Source of the DNA: Sapria himalayana
Lineage: Eukaryota; Streptophyta; Magnoliopsida; Malpighiales; Rafflesiaceae
DNA length: 64,000 bases
Assembly: GCA_029783825.1 (NCBI GenBank)
Contig: JAREIK010010180.1
Coordinates: 1 to 64,000, forward strand
Direction of reading: 5' to 3'
Shown here piece by piece: positions 41,460-52,904 of this stretch. The notes under the pieces were generated by a model. It was given only the letters and a program-made list of their open reading frames with translations, searched no databases and was not told the origin of the DNA. A program made the position numbers and the translations under genes. Positions within the stretch are counted from its first letter, which is position 1. Every line of letters begins with the position of its first letter.

Positions 41460-42283
41460 TACTACAAGAAAAATCCCATATAGCTTGAGAGAATTACCTA
41501 GCTAAATGGGCATTTTACATTGCTAAATGGGATATAGTGACTGGATTACCAAAGGATCAGTTTCCCATCTAAAGTGCTCCTTGCTAAAATTTAGCGAGGG
41601 AAAGTGTCCCTCGCTCAAAATTTAGCGACAGAAAAATATATTGCTAAAAAAGACAAATTTTCTAGCTAAATTAGCAAGCTAAATGAGATTTTTCGTCGCT
41701 AAACAAAAATATTGACAGAAAATTCCCAAGCTAAAGTACTGGTTGCTAAATTTTAGTGATGGAAATAGTCCCTAGCTAAATAAATTTAGTGACGGAAAAA
41801 TCCATAGCTAAATTTAAGATTTCTCTTGCTAATTTAGCAAGAGATTTTTCCCTAGCTATTTTTATTTCAAAACTATTTTCAGAATTTAATTAATTTTAAA
41901 ATTTTTAATTAAATAATTTAATATTTTTATATCAAATGGTATAGAAAATGAAACTATAAATAATTTATAATAAACAAAAAATAAAATCATTTAATAACTT
42001 ATTCTAATTCAATATTTTACATAATTGAAACAAAAAACTAACAATATTTTATTATATCTTATTCATCAATGTATCTACCGACAGTACATAAAGTATAATA
42101 TATTCATTCATTGATGTTGTTTTCTCTCCCTCTGCTTCTCTGATTACCATTTTTCTACTGCGACAAAGCTGTCCGAGGCACGGCACGTAATGTCTAGTGA
42201 AAAATCCCATCAGTCATACAAGCTATGTATGTAGAAAAATATGGTATTATATCTGTAAGAAATTTAAACCACTGAGTCAAATT
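41460..42283 (+). repeat. CACTA left end, inner copy
   Basis: TACTACAAGAAAAATCCC begins a second left terminus with only the first base of CACTA changed, followed by about 820 bp homologous to 38351-39250. It is better preserved at the tip than the outer copy. Together with the right end at 49493 it would define an 8.0-kb inner element holding the kinase fragments. Confidence 0.88.
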
Positions 42284-42758
42284 TATAAAAAATCATTTTT
42301 AATTAAAATTTAGCAAACCAAAACATAAATCTACCAAAACAATATCTTTACACCCAACCAAAATAATTAAAATGCCTAGATTAGTAATAATGATCATAAA
42401 TAGAATTACTAGGAGCAATACATACATACATATATAGATACCAAGACATTTGAACAAACACAAGAATTGTTGTGGGCATAAGAAAAATACCAAGGAAGCA
42501 TATTAAATGAATAGTTTCATTACATACATACATACACACATACATATAGATATCATATGTGCAGATGCATATACAGGAACCAGCCTAGAGCCTTTGGGTT
42601 CAATGGCAGATGGTTCTGGTTTTAATTAGGCTGATAAGATCATAGTTAGGCCACAAACAGTCACATACTAGAAACCTTTAGAATAAATAAATTCTAACCC
42701 AACAAGATCAAAAGCCTAGAATGCTAAAAAAAATGCTACAACTCTAGCATGTCCTTGA
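42284..42758 (-). other. AT-rich sequence downstream of the kinase remnant
   Basis: No coding signal. It lies just 3' of the kinase stop codon on the minus strand and may be captured 3' flank of that gene. It includes short ACATACATAC runs near 42420 and 42520. Confidence 0.5.
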
Positions 42759-42990
42759 TCAGGTGTTGATAGATTGTGCAAGCAGTGAATGATAGATATC
42801 AGTTGCCGTGGGGCGGTCAGTAGGATTATCTTCTGTACAACGGTAAAACAGGTCCACCAAAACTCTCTAGGTTGCTACATCACCTTCAGGACCATCTGTT
42901 GTGGTGCTCATGCTGGTGCTAGTCCTGCTGGACCCATTGGTTGATGCCAACATTTCCAGTTCTTCTGTCAGTCTGGGCCATTTGCCACTC
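42759..42990 (-). pseudogene. Kinase remnant, last exon
   Basis: It opens in phase 0 after an AG acceptor (CAG at 42991-42993) with SGKWPRLTEELEML, passes a Ser/Thr-rich linker, meets an in-frame TAG at 42867-42869, and continues in the same frame to CTEDNPTDRPTATDIY and a TGA at 42759-42761. The Arg of the DRPT motif, which anchors the kinase C lobe, is kept. Only the TAG breaks it. Confidence 0.9.
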
Positions 42991-43086
42991 TGCTTATTTT
43001 CATGTTCAAAAAAGAGAGAAAAAGAAAATGACTCTATCAAATCAATCATAGTAATTCATACATATAAAATTATACACAAAAGTTAC
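42991..43086 (-). other. Retained 96-bp intron of the kinase remnant
   Basis: It begins GTAACT and ends AAGCAG on the minus strand, falls between complete codons, and its removal joins GKLLK to SGKWP in one frame. A T-rich stretch precedes the acceptor. Confidence 0.85.
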
Positions 43087-43188
43087 CTTTAGAAGCTTGC
43101 CAATTTGAAGCTCTAGTACACCATAATATGGCATTTGTAAAGTCAACAATTCCACGAGTAGGCATTCAAATGACAAAATATCTACTTT
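43087..43188 (-). pseudogene. Kinase remnant, subdomain IX exon
   Basis: Translation reads VDILSFECLLVELLTLQ then MPYYGVLELQIGKLLK. Typical kinases have VDIWSFGCLL here; the Trp to Leu and Gly to Glu changes are each one base. The exon is preceded by a TGTAG acceptor and the codon is completed across the upstream intron in phase 1. Confidence 0.9.
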
Positions 43189-43277
43189 CTACAATCACCG
43201 ATGTAGGTTACGCACCCAAGTTATATTGCTAGGAAAAGATAATCTCAATAATTAAATTAAGAATATGAATATAGGGG

Positions 43278-43370
<93 letters not shown>

Positions 43371-43563
43371 TGTGTGTGTATACATATTTTTACACACACA
43401 CACGCACATGTGCATGTGTGTGTGTTAAATGTGTATACATACAAAACATACAAGTCAGGACTTAGATGATAATGATGCCATTGAAATAATTTGATGATAA
43501 TAATTATAAATTTTAGCATTTCAATGAAAAGCCAAATTACATTAAAGAATATGAATAAAAAAA

Positions 43564-43601
<38 letters not shown>

Positions 43602-43606
43602 GATAA

Positions 43607-43644
<38 letters not shown>

Positions 43645-45064
43645 AATGCATATAATTACAAAACTTACAAGTCATGACTTAGATGATTGATGATACCAAA
43701 ACTATAATTTGATAATAATTATAAATTCTAATATTTCAATGAAAACCAAATTACATTAAAGAATATGAATAAAAAAGATTGTGTGTGTGTGTGTGTGTAT
43801 GTGTATATATATATATATATATATTAAATGTATGTGTCTCTATGTGTGTGTGTGTGTTAAATGTGTGTGTTTGTGTGCGTGCATGTATATATATATATGT
43901 GTATGTATACACACACACATTTAATATGTGTGTGTGTGTGTACACACATCGATTTCAAACCAAAATAAAAGAAAAGTGTGACGTGAGATTGAAAAACAAT
44001 CATGATATATGTATCATTAATTTAATATAAATTATTAATTATTAATTAGTGTCAAGGTATTAAATTAGCCATTTTAGGGAACAAGCCACTAAGAGTAAAA
44101 AATATCAATGAAACTAAGATCAAACATTATTTGTGATAGATAAATATCAAAAAAAATTTTAAAAATCAAATAAAATAATTACATGATCATTCATATATTA
44201 TGAAACTAAGTTACATACAATCAAAAAATAATATGTACAAGAAATGAATGTGACAAAAAATAGCGAGTTGAATAAATAATAAGACTAAGAAAAAAAAAAT
44301 TAAAAATATACTTATTAAAAAATAACATAAGAATACCTCATATAAATAATAAAATAAGAGAACTATTCAAAAATAAAATATTCAAACAATGGAAAAAAGA
44401 TAGAAATAGACCAAAAGATAATTGGATTAAAATTATAAATAATAATTTAACAATTCAAAAATTAAGAGTTGCGTAAATTTTAATAGATTAAACTTTAAAG
44501 GCATCATTTATATAGTCATCCTTGAGGGATTAGAAAAATACTTGTTTGATTTTAATTTTTATTTGAATAATACTCCTAATACAATTTCCTCAAGAAACCA
44601 TATTTTATTAAAAACTAAAATTCATATGAATGGAATTTCGTAAAGTATATATTAGTAAAACTAATAGGGCATTAATGAGTAATAATTATGAGGGATTAAA
44701 AATTATAGTTAGGTAATATAGTTTGATAATAATTATGATAAATTTTAACTCTAAATTCCTAGATAAGTAATTTATAAATATAGTCACATAATTATGAATG
44801 AGAGTTTAAATCATGAACACATAAAGTATAGATTGGTAAAAATTTAAATGAGGACAAAAGATAAACAAGTATTAAATAAAAGTGTCAAAATTTATCAAAA
44901 AAACATTATACTTAAAAAATTAAACTAAAATGATAATATTAAGTATTCACTTACATTAATTTTAGTTTTTTGAGAAAACCCAAAATGAGATATAATATAT
45001 GCATGCATACATATAAGCACACACACACACACACACAAATTAAATAAAAAAAAAAGAAATCATG
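43189..45064 (-). other. Expanded intron of the kinase remnant
   Basis: About 1.9 kb separates the activation-segment exon from the subdomain IX exon. It holds the three-unit microsatellite repeat at 43232-43960, then about 1 kb of AT-rich sequence (43970-45000) in which I see nothing further, and a CA run at 45017-45037. The donor after TATGGCTTGG is CATG rather than GT, so the splice site is lost. Confidence 0.7.
43232..43960. repeat. About 220-bp tandem units with (CA)n/(TA)n/(TG)n cores
   Basis: The segment ACAAGTCAGGACTTAGATGA through TTACATTAAAGAATATGAAT occurs at about 43449-43555 and again at about 43668-43770, each followed by a long dinucleotide core. A partial earlier unit ends near 43270. 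Cores at 43281-43366, 43564-43641 and 43776-43940 run CA-TA-TG or TG-TA-TG-CA, so they are self-complementary and could extrude hairpins. Confidence 0.88.
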
Positions 45065-45421
45065 CCAAGCCATAGAGATAATATTGGGGCATGGCCAAAA
45101 GAACCTCAGGAGCCATCCACCAAGGCATTCCAACACATGAATCGGAAGGCTATATCCTGCTATGAGCAATGCAACACGTGTGGAATGGTGAATGGAGGGG
45201 AAGTGCTCGATCAAAATCACACAACTTCACAATTGGCTTCCCATCCTTTTTCTCACTATCTAAATCAATCAACATATTTTCGCTCTTTATTTCCCTGTGT
45301 ATTATGTACTTTGAATGTAACTCTACCAATGCACTGGCAACATCTCAGGCAATGCTTAAAGCCAATTCCATTCCACCGGCATGTGCTTTTCACCATCATT
45401 TGATATTTTCACCATATAACT
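45065..45421 (-). pseudogene. Kinase remnant, catalytic-loop and activation-segment exon
   Basis: It starts after a TTGTTGTAG acceptor. DGEKHMPVE is followed by a 5-bp tandem duplication (GGAAT twice) that breaks the frame, then an in-frame TGA, then DVASALVELHSKYIIHREIK. The catalytic Asp codon of HRD is Glu (45291-45299). DFD stands at 45210-45218. A further frame change precedes CVGMPWWMAPEV, with MAPE at 45105-45116. The exon ends with YGL at 45065. Confidence 0.92.
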
Positions 45422-45491
45422 CTACAACAAAAAGGCAAGCACACACATATTACATGGCCTTCCGAAGACACCCACATCAATATATATATAT

Positions 45492-45733
45492 ATAGAGATA
45501 GATAGATAGATAGATAGATAAATAGAGATGGGAGAGAGAGAGATGGGGATGAGAGAGAGATGGGGATGAGAAAGTGAGATGGGGGGAGAGAGAGATAGGG
45601 GGAAAGAAAGAGAAATGGGGCACAGAGAGAGAGAGAGAGGGACGCGGGGGTGAGAGAGAGAAATGGAAGAGAGAGAGAGAGAAATGGGGGAGAGAGAAAA
45701 GAGGGGAGGAGAGAGAGAGAGAGAGAGAGAGCA
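45492..45733 (+). repeat. GA-rich polypurine tract
   Basis: About 240 bases nearly free of pyrimidines on the + strand, mixing GAGA, GGGAGA and GATGGGGA units, preceded by a short TAGATAGA run. It fills the intron between the two upstream kinase exons. Long polypurine mirror-like tracts can form triplex DNA. Confidence 0.92.
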
Positions 45734-45737
45734 AAAA

Positions 45738-45902
45738 ATTCCTTAAGATATCCTTCTCTAACATATTCCATATAGATTGTAGACAGAAATGAGCACCCAA
45801 TGGGGTTTCCATCAGCAGAAAGAATCCATTTAGATGATATCTGGTGCCCATAGAATTCAACAATGCAAGTGTGCTTCAAGATACCCAATATTTTTACTTC
45901 CC
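45738..45902 (-). pseudogene. Kinase remnant, N-lobe exon
   Basis: It starts after a TATAG acceptor in phase 1 with EVKILGILKHTCIVEFYGHQ and continues through ISSKWILSADGNP to MEYVREGYLKEF, matching kinase subdomains IV and V (the hinge MEYV). The open frame then runs into the GA/CT tract; the expected GT donor is not seen. Confidence 0.9.
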
Positions 45903-45914
45903 CTATACAACTAC

Positions 45915-46690
45915 ACTCAAATACATTTATGTATACTTATGTATATTAATATAAATAAATACATTTATAAATAGTAATATGTTGATATTCATATTGTTAA
46001 ATACATTTATATATAGTTATATATCTATATGTGTGTGTGTGTGAGTATTAAATATACATTGTTATATTTATATATAGTAATGTTTATGTATACTATTTTT
46101 ATAGTTATATAGATACAGTAAAATACACTTATATAAGAAATTTGAATTATATCACACATGCATATTGATATATAGTTATGTTTAAATACACTTATATAAA
46201 ATATACTTGTGTTTATTGTATACTATTTATGTATACTATTTATATATAGTTATGTATAAATGTCGATGTCAAGTTGGCATACCTTATACTATTTATGTAT
46301 ACTTTTTATATATAATTATGTATATTAATGTAGATAAATACATTTATATATAGTCATATGTTTATATATATATTGTTAGATACATTTATTTATAGTTATA
46401 TATCTATTTATATATGTGTATATTAAATATACTTTGTTATATATATATATTTATAGTTATGTTTATATATACTATTTTTATAGTTATATAGATATAGTAA
46501 AATACACTTATAGTTATATAGATACTTTGTTATATATAAGAAATTCGAATTATATAGATATAGTTATGTTTAAATAGTTTATGTATACTATTTTTATAGT
46601 TATATAGATATAGTTATGTTTAAATACAATTATATAAAATATACTTATTATATGTATACTATTTTTGTATGCTGTATATAGTTGTGTATA
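45915..46690. repeat. AT-rich diverged tandem repeats
   Basis: Segments such as TATATAGTTATGT, GTATACTATTT and AATACACTTATATA recur many times in varying order. A short TGTG run lies at 46030. No coding signal. Confidence 0.65.
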
Positions 46691-48289
46691 TTGAAGTAGT
46701 TATTAATTTGGCATTACTTACTATGCACCATCAAAATCCACATAATGACAACGCATTGTATCACTAATGCATGAAGTATGTATATGATTAAGTATATATA
46801 CGCAATCCAAGCAAACCACGGAAAATAAAGGAGAAGAATTTTGGAAACAATAAATAACATAATCAATACGCATAAGCTTAATCTTTGATTAAGCAATCTA
46901 AGATAATTGATGAAGAATAAATGTATAAAATGTACCTCAAATCAAATAACAAATTAAAACTTAAACTAGATTATATGTTGATGCGTCGGTATCAAGAGAT
47001 AGATGGCCGAATGCGGAGGTTCGCTTCAGTTGTTAGAGATTATAGCGTCTTGACAAGTGAATGTATATATTAGCAAATTATTTATGTTTTCAATTATTAA
47101 AACATTAAATAAACAATATTTATATATAATCAAAAGGACTCATTAATTTTATTTACTATCAAAAATTATTCCACAAAATTATTGTCTGTGTAGCAAGGTA
47201 CACATGAAAAGCAAACATCTTACAATTTTTTATTAAAATATTAATTAAACAATAAATATATAAACAATTAAAAAAAATATGTTTAGCCTTATAAAAAAAA
47301 TATCAAATAGGTACAAAATCAACAAACTTCAAATAATAAGACATAAATAAAAATATGATTTGTCTTCTAGCCACTCGCCTAAGAGTTATAAAATACTATT
47401 AATATTAAAAAATATATATCAATTTATATTTTATGTTTATAAATTTTTCAGAATTCATATTAATTTTTACGAAGATAATATGAAATAATTTTAAAGGCAT
47501 AAAATTTCATATTATTTGATATCATTAAAATTTTTAAAATTCAAAAAATTACTTTAAGTGAGAAGATAATTAAAAAAAAATATATTTATTATTTTAATAA
47601 AAACTTAATGTTAAAAGCTAATTGTAAAAATATTACTTAATTGTTTAATTCGTATAAATTTTAGGAGCAAATATCTATGTATTTATTTATAAATATTAAT
47701 TTATTTTCTTTTAACTCTATTAAAAAAATTATAATTTTAGTATATTTCATGATTTTCAAAATTTGTATTATTTATTTTTTAAAAAAATTTTATATAATCA
47801 TAAATTTTTTTATACTTATAATAATATTAATAGTTACTAGTTTATTCATTAATTCAGATATTTTTGAAAATATTTTCTAATTTATAATATAATGAATTAA
47901 TTTACATTTATATTAGTATATGTATTAATGTATGTTAATTAAATTTTTAAAATATCGAAAAAAATTATTATACTTATTGAATTTATTATTTAATGTTACT
48001 TTAATACAAATTTTTAAGTTTCTTATTTTAAAATTTTAGAAAAATTTTTTTATAATTGTTTAAAAAATTTATACATCATAAAAATAGTTATTTTAGTCCT
48101 TATTAATATAATTTTTTTTATATTTTTATATTTTTAAAGTATTTATTTATAATATCATTTTTTTATGATTTTATGAGGAGAATGTATCTTTCAAGGATTG
48201 CTCATCTATAGACCATTAATATACATTTAATAAAAAAAATTAAATAAAATAATAAAACTAATAATAAATTTTAAAAATTAAATAATTAA
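46691..48289. other. AT-rich interior of the CACTA element, no feature recognised
   Basis: Very AT-rich sequence without a credible gene. A GTAAGT donor-like site lies on the minus strand near 46720, but the sequence before it does not read as kinase. The + frame at 47677-47880 is Ile/Phe/Asn-rich noise. Confidence 0.6.
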
Positions 48290-49480
48290 ATATTGGCTAG
48301 GGAAATTCCATCGTAATGTTAAGGATTTTATTAGCTAGGAAAGTTGAGTCACTATATCCATCGCTATATTCCAGATTTAATTAACTAGGAAAGTTCTGTC
48401 GCTAAATCCATCGATAAATTTCGGATTTAATTAGCAAAGGAAGATCCGTCACAAAAATCTGTCACTATACACATGAAGTAATTGGCTAGGGAAGTTCTGT
48501 CGCTATAATTGGTCGTTATAATTGGTCACTATAATTGGTCACTTTTTTCAATATGTAATTAGTTAGAGAAATTCTGTCACTAAATCTATAGCAATATTTT
48601 GCGAGGTAATTAACTAGGGAAATCTATCGCTGAAATCTGTAGCAATGTTACAGATGTAATTAGCTAGGAAATTTCATCGCTGAAATCTGTCGCTATGTTC
48701 TGGATGTAAATAGCTAAAAAAATTCTATTGCTAAATCTATAGCTAAATTCTAGATTTTATTAGATAGAAAAATTCCATCTCAAAATCCATAAAATATTTT
48801 CTAAATTTTATTAGCTAGGGAAAATTCGTCACTAAATCCGTCGCTAATTTACAGAATTTTTTAGCTAGAAAAATCTATCACTAAATTCATCGCTAAATTC
48901 CTAATTTAATTAGATAGAAAAATTTCATAGCTAAATCTGCCTCTAAATTACTAATTTTATTAGCTATAGAAAATTCATTGCTAAATTAGTCACTATATTC
49001 CGGATTTAATTAGATATAGAAAATATGTCGTTCATCCGTCGCTATATTATAAATTTTATTAGCTAGAAAAATTCTGTCGCTAAATTCACAGCTAAATTAT
49101 AGATTAAATTAGCTAGGGAAAATCTGTCACTAATTCCCTAGCTAAATTACAAATTTTATTAGCTAGGAAATATTCGGCGCTAAATCCATCACTAAGTTCA
49201 GGATTTTATTAGCTAGGGATATTCCCTCGCTAAATTAACCGCTTTTGTTGAGTGGAATTTACGAAAATTTTTCGTCACTATGCCACTGCTAAAATCATAC
49301 GGAAATTCCCCACTTTTTTTTGAGTAGAATTTACGAAAAATTTTTCGTCGCTAATCCATCATTAATCAATTGCTATTTTTTTTCAATGAAAAATCATAAA
49401 TCTCTCGCTATTCCCTAGCTAATTCATCACAATTTAACTAGGGATTGATCCCTAGCTAAAATTCCCTAGCTAAATATACA
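48290..49480 (-). repeat. CACTA right subterminal repeat region
   Basis: More than fifteen diverged units, each about 60-70 bp, joining TTAGCTAGGGAAA to TTCCGTCGCTAAATC. The same motifs in the opposite sense fill the left subterminal regions. Such arrays are the binding platform for the CACTA transposase partner protein. Confidence 0.88.
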
Positions 49481-49493
49481 TTTTCTTGTAGTG
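49481..49493 (-). repeat. CACTA right terminal inverted repeat
   Basis: TTTTCTTGTAGTG, the exact complement of CACTACAAGAAAA. The next triplet, TAG, is the only candidate for the 3-bp target duplication. Confidence 0.92.
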
Positions 49494-51545
49494 TAGGGTA
49501 AATGTCTTTATGTCTTTATGTCAATGTATCAATAGATCTATTTGTCTATCTGTCTAAATGTCTTTCTGACAATTTGTGCATATTTTTATTTTTGTTTATC
49601 TATCTTGTGTCTATACTTCTATCTGTCTATCTACCTATATATCTATGTGTCTTCTATCTATTTATCTATTTGTCTGTATATCTATATGTATATTAGTCTA
49701 TCTGGCTATTAGTCTGTCTACCTATTTATCTGTCTATCTTTCTAACTATAAATCTATCTATCTATCCATCTGTCAATATATCTATCTGTGTATCTGTCTA
49801 TCTATCTATCTATATAAATATCTATATGTCTATTTTTCTATCTATTTATCTATTTTCTATCTATCTAACCATTTATATGTCTATCAATTTGTCAATATGT
49901 CTATTTATCTATGTGTCTATCTGTCTATTAATTTATCTATCAATCTATCTATATATCTATCTTTCATTCTTTCTATCTGTCAATTAGTGTATATGTCTAT
50001 CTGTTTATTTATCTATCTATCTGTCTATCTGTTTATCTGTTAAACTATATATCTGTCTATATGTTAATCTGTCTATCTTTCTATTTGCCTATTTGTCTAT
50101 CTATCTATCTATCTATTTATTTATCCATTTATCAATCTTAATATCTATCTATTTATATATCTATCTGTATATCTATCTATCTCTCTCTCTATCTGTCTTT
50201 CTGCCTATCTGTCTAACTATATATATGTATATCTATCTAATTTCTATCTATCTATCTATCTATTTGTATATTTGATGATCTATCTTCTATATATCTAACT
50301 AACTAACTATCTGTCTGTCTATCTGTCTATCTATTTGTCTATCTATCTATATGTGTATCTATCTATCTATAGGTCTATTTGTCTATCTATATTTCATACT
50401 ATCTGTCTATCTATTTATCTGTCTTCTTTATATCTTTCAATCTATCTATCTATATTTCTATCTGTCTGTCTGTCTATTTGTCTAAATGTCTATCTATCTA
50501 TATATGTATCTATTTTTCTGCCTATCTGTCTATTTATTTATCTGTGTATCAGTCAATCTTGCTATATACTTAATTATTTCTTTATCTCTCTATCTCTTTA
50601 TATGTCTAACTATCTATCTGTCTATCTGTCGATCTATCAATCTATCTATCTATCATTATTTCTATCTTTATATCTATCTATCTATCTATCTATTTGTATA
50701 TCTATCTATTTGTTTATCCGTTGATCTATCTATCATTCTTTGTTTCTTTCTATATATCTATCTGTCTATATATCTATTTGTCTATCTATCTATCTGTCTA
50801 TCTCTTTATCTGTCTATCTGTTTAACTAACTATTTGTTTATCGGTCTATCTATCTATCTTTCTGCTTATCTCTAAATCTTACTATAATGATATATGTCTA
50901 TGTGTCTATTTGCCTATGTGTCTATCATCTACCTATCTTTATTTCTATTGATATATCTATCTATCTATGTGTCTATCTATCAATATTTCTATATGACTAT
51001 CTAACTATTTGTATGTGTCTATCTGACAATTTGTCTATCAGTCTATCTATCTGTCTTTCTGCCCATATCTAAATTTTTCTATGAGTCTATATGTATATGT
51101 AATTATCTATAAATCTATTAATATGTCTAACTATTTATCTGACTATCTTTATATTGTCTTTCTCTCTATATGTCTATATGTCTATATGTCTATCTGTCTA
51201 ACTGTCTATCTGTTTATCTAGCTATTTATCTAAATGTATATGTATCTATCTATCTATCTGCTATTTATCAATTTTCCTATCAATATATCTATTAGTCAAT
51301 CTATTTTTCTACCTATCTATTTGTCTATCTGTCTATATGTCTATCTATATATTTGTTTATCTGTATATCTGTCTTTTTGTTTATCTATCTATCTGTCTAT
51401 CTATCTATCTGTCTATCTATCTATCTATCTGTCTATCTATCTATCTGTCTATCTATCTATCTGTATATCTATCAGTATATTCGTCAATCTGTATATATGT
51501 TTATCTATCTATTTGTCTATTTGTCTATATGTCTATTTTTCTATC

Positions 51546-51576
<31 letters not shown>

Positions 51577-52857
51577 CTGTCAATGTATCTATCTATATAT
51601 CAATCTATTTATCTATATATCTTTCTATATATCTTTCTGTCAATCAATCTATCTGTCTATATGTTTATATGTCTATCTATTTATCTGTGTATCTATCTGT
51701 CTATCTGACTATTTGTCTATAGGTCTATCTGTCTATCTATCTTTCTACCTACCTATAAATCTGCCTATAAGTCTATATGTCTATGTCTCTATTTGTCAAT
51801 CTATCAATTTCTCTAACTATCTATCTACTCATATTTCTATTTGCCAATCTGACTATATATCTATCTGTCTATCTATATATCTATCTGTTTATATGTATAA
51901 TTGTTTATCTATCTATTTATCTATCTATCTATTTTTATATCTATCTATCTATATATCTTTTGATCTATATATTTTTTTATCTATTTAAATATCTGTCAAT
52001 CGTTCAATCTATTTATTTTTTTGTGTCTATCTTTCTATCTGTATATCTATCTATATGTATATCTATCTATCTATATATGTATCTATCTATCTATCTTTTT
52101 ATCTATCTATCTATCTACCTATCTATCTCTCTCTCTCTCTCTCTCAATCTATTTATATGTGATCTATCTTTCTATCTATATGTCTATCTATGTATCTGTC
52201 TATCTATCTACCTCTCTACCTATCTATCTATATGTTTATCATATATCTATCTATCTATATATCTATCTTTCTAATTCTCTATCTGTCTATCTGTCTATCT
52301 GTCAATTTATCTATCAATCTATGAGTTTGTCTGTCTTTCTATCTATCTATCTATCTGTCTATCTATCTGTCTATATGCCTATCTATAGATTTATATATTT
52401 ATCTATCAATTTATATGTGTATCTATTTATCTATTTGTTGTTTTGTCTATCTGACTATCTATAAATTTATCTATCTATTTTACTATCTATCTATTTATAT
52501 ATCTATTTATCTATCTATCGGTTTATCTATCTATTTATCTGCCTATCTACCTATCTGTGTTTCTGTCTATCTATTTATCTATGTATATGTCTATCTATCT
52601 ATCTATTTATGTCTCAGTCTATCTATCTATTTTTCTATCTATCTATCTGTCTACCTGTCTATATGCATATGTCTCTATCTCTATCAGTCTATCTATCTAT
52701 ATGTCTATCTATCTGTCTATCAATATATGTGTCTATCTATCTCACTACTATCTAGTTATCTATCTTCTATTTATCTGGTTATTTATGTGTTTGTCTACCT
52801 ATCTATCTATCTATTTTTCTATGTCTTTCTATCTATCTATTTATATGTCTATCTATT

Positions 52858-52861
<4 letters not shown>

Positions 52862-52904
<43 letters not shown>
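52862..52904. repeat. Compound (AT)n-(GT)n microsatellite
   Basis: About 16 AT units followed by five GT units in the array. Confidence 0.93.

Larger units (their letters stand above)
42759..45902 (-). pseudogene. Captured protein-kinase gene fragment (plant LRR/Raf-like kinase type), four exons, broken
   Basis: Read on the minus strand, four segments together give a eukaryotic protein-kinase domain from about subdomain III to XI in correct order: EFYGHQISSKW and MEYV (N lobe), IIHREIKSENMLIDL (catalytic loop), KLCDFDRA (DFG position), CVGMPWWMAPEV (activation segment end), VDILSFECLLVELLTLQ (subdomain IX), and CTEDNPTDRPTATDIY (subdomain XI), then a stop. Introns remain, so the copy came from genomic DNA, not from RNA. 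The GHQISSKW, DFDRA and ELLTLQ wording recalls plant LRR-containing Raf-like kinases; that subfamily is from memory. Lesions: in-frame stops, a 5-bp duplication, a frameshift, HRD changed to HRE, and missing splice donors. The glycine loop and catalytic Lys exon are not found. It lies wholly inside the CACTA element. Confidence 0.9.
38351..49493 (+). mobile_element. Non-autonomous CACTA (En/Spm-like) element with captured gene fragments
   Basis: The right end is TTTTCTTGTAGTG at 49481-49493, the exact inverted form of the canonical plant CACTACAAGAAAA terminus. The left end at 38351 reads GAATACAAGAAAAA, keeping TACAAGAAAA but with CACTA damaged. Subterminal regions at both ends are packed with TAGCTAGGGA and GTCGCTAAAT motifs in opposite orientation, as expected of transposase-binding repeats in CACTA elements. 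The flanking triplets are TAA (left) and TAG (right), only two of three bases alike. No TNP2-type transposase is present. The interior holds a duplicated left end, a GC-rich triplet block, two unrecognised open frames and a broken kinase gene. The left flank is TAGA array, the right flank TCTA. Confidence 0.88.

Noticed and set aside
43229..43945. Frames of His-Thr, Val-Cys and Tyr-Ile dipeptide repeats
   Set aside because: Direct translation of CA, TG and TA microsatellites.
42759..45902. A functional host kinase gene
   Set aside because: In-frame stops, a 5-bp frameshift, missing donors, HRE in place of HRD, no ATP-loop exon found, and location inside a transposon.
46690..46920. A further upstream kinase exon before a GTAAGT donor-like site on the minus strand
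   Set aside because: The frames before the site do not read as kinase N-lobe sequence, and the 60-codon frame there is hydrophobic AT-rich noise.
47677..47880. 67-codon + frame
   Set aside because: Ile/Phe/Asn/Leu-rich translation of AT-rich DNA without any motif.
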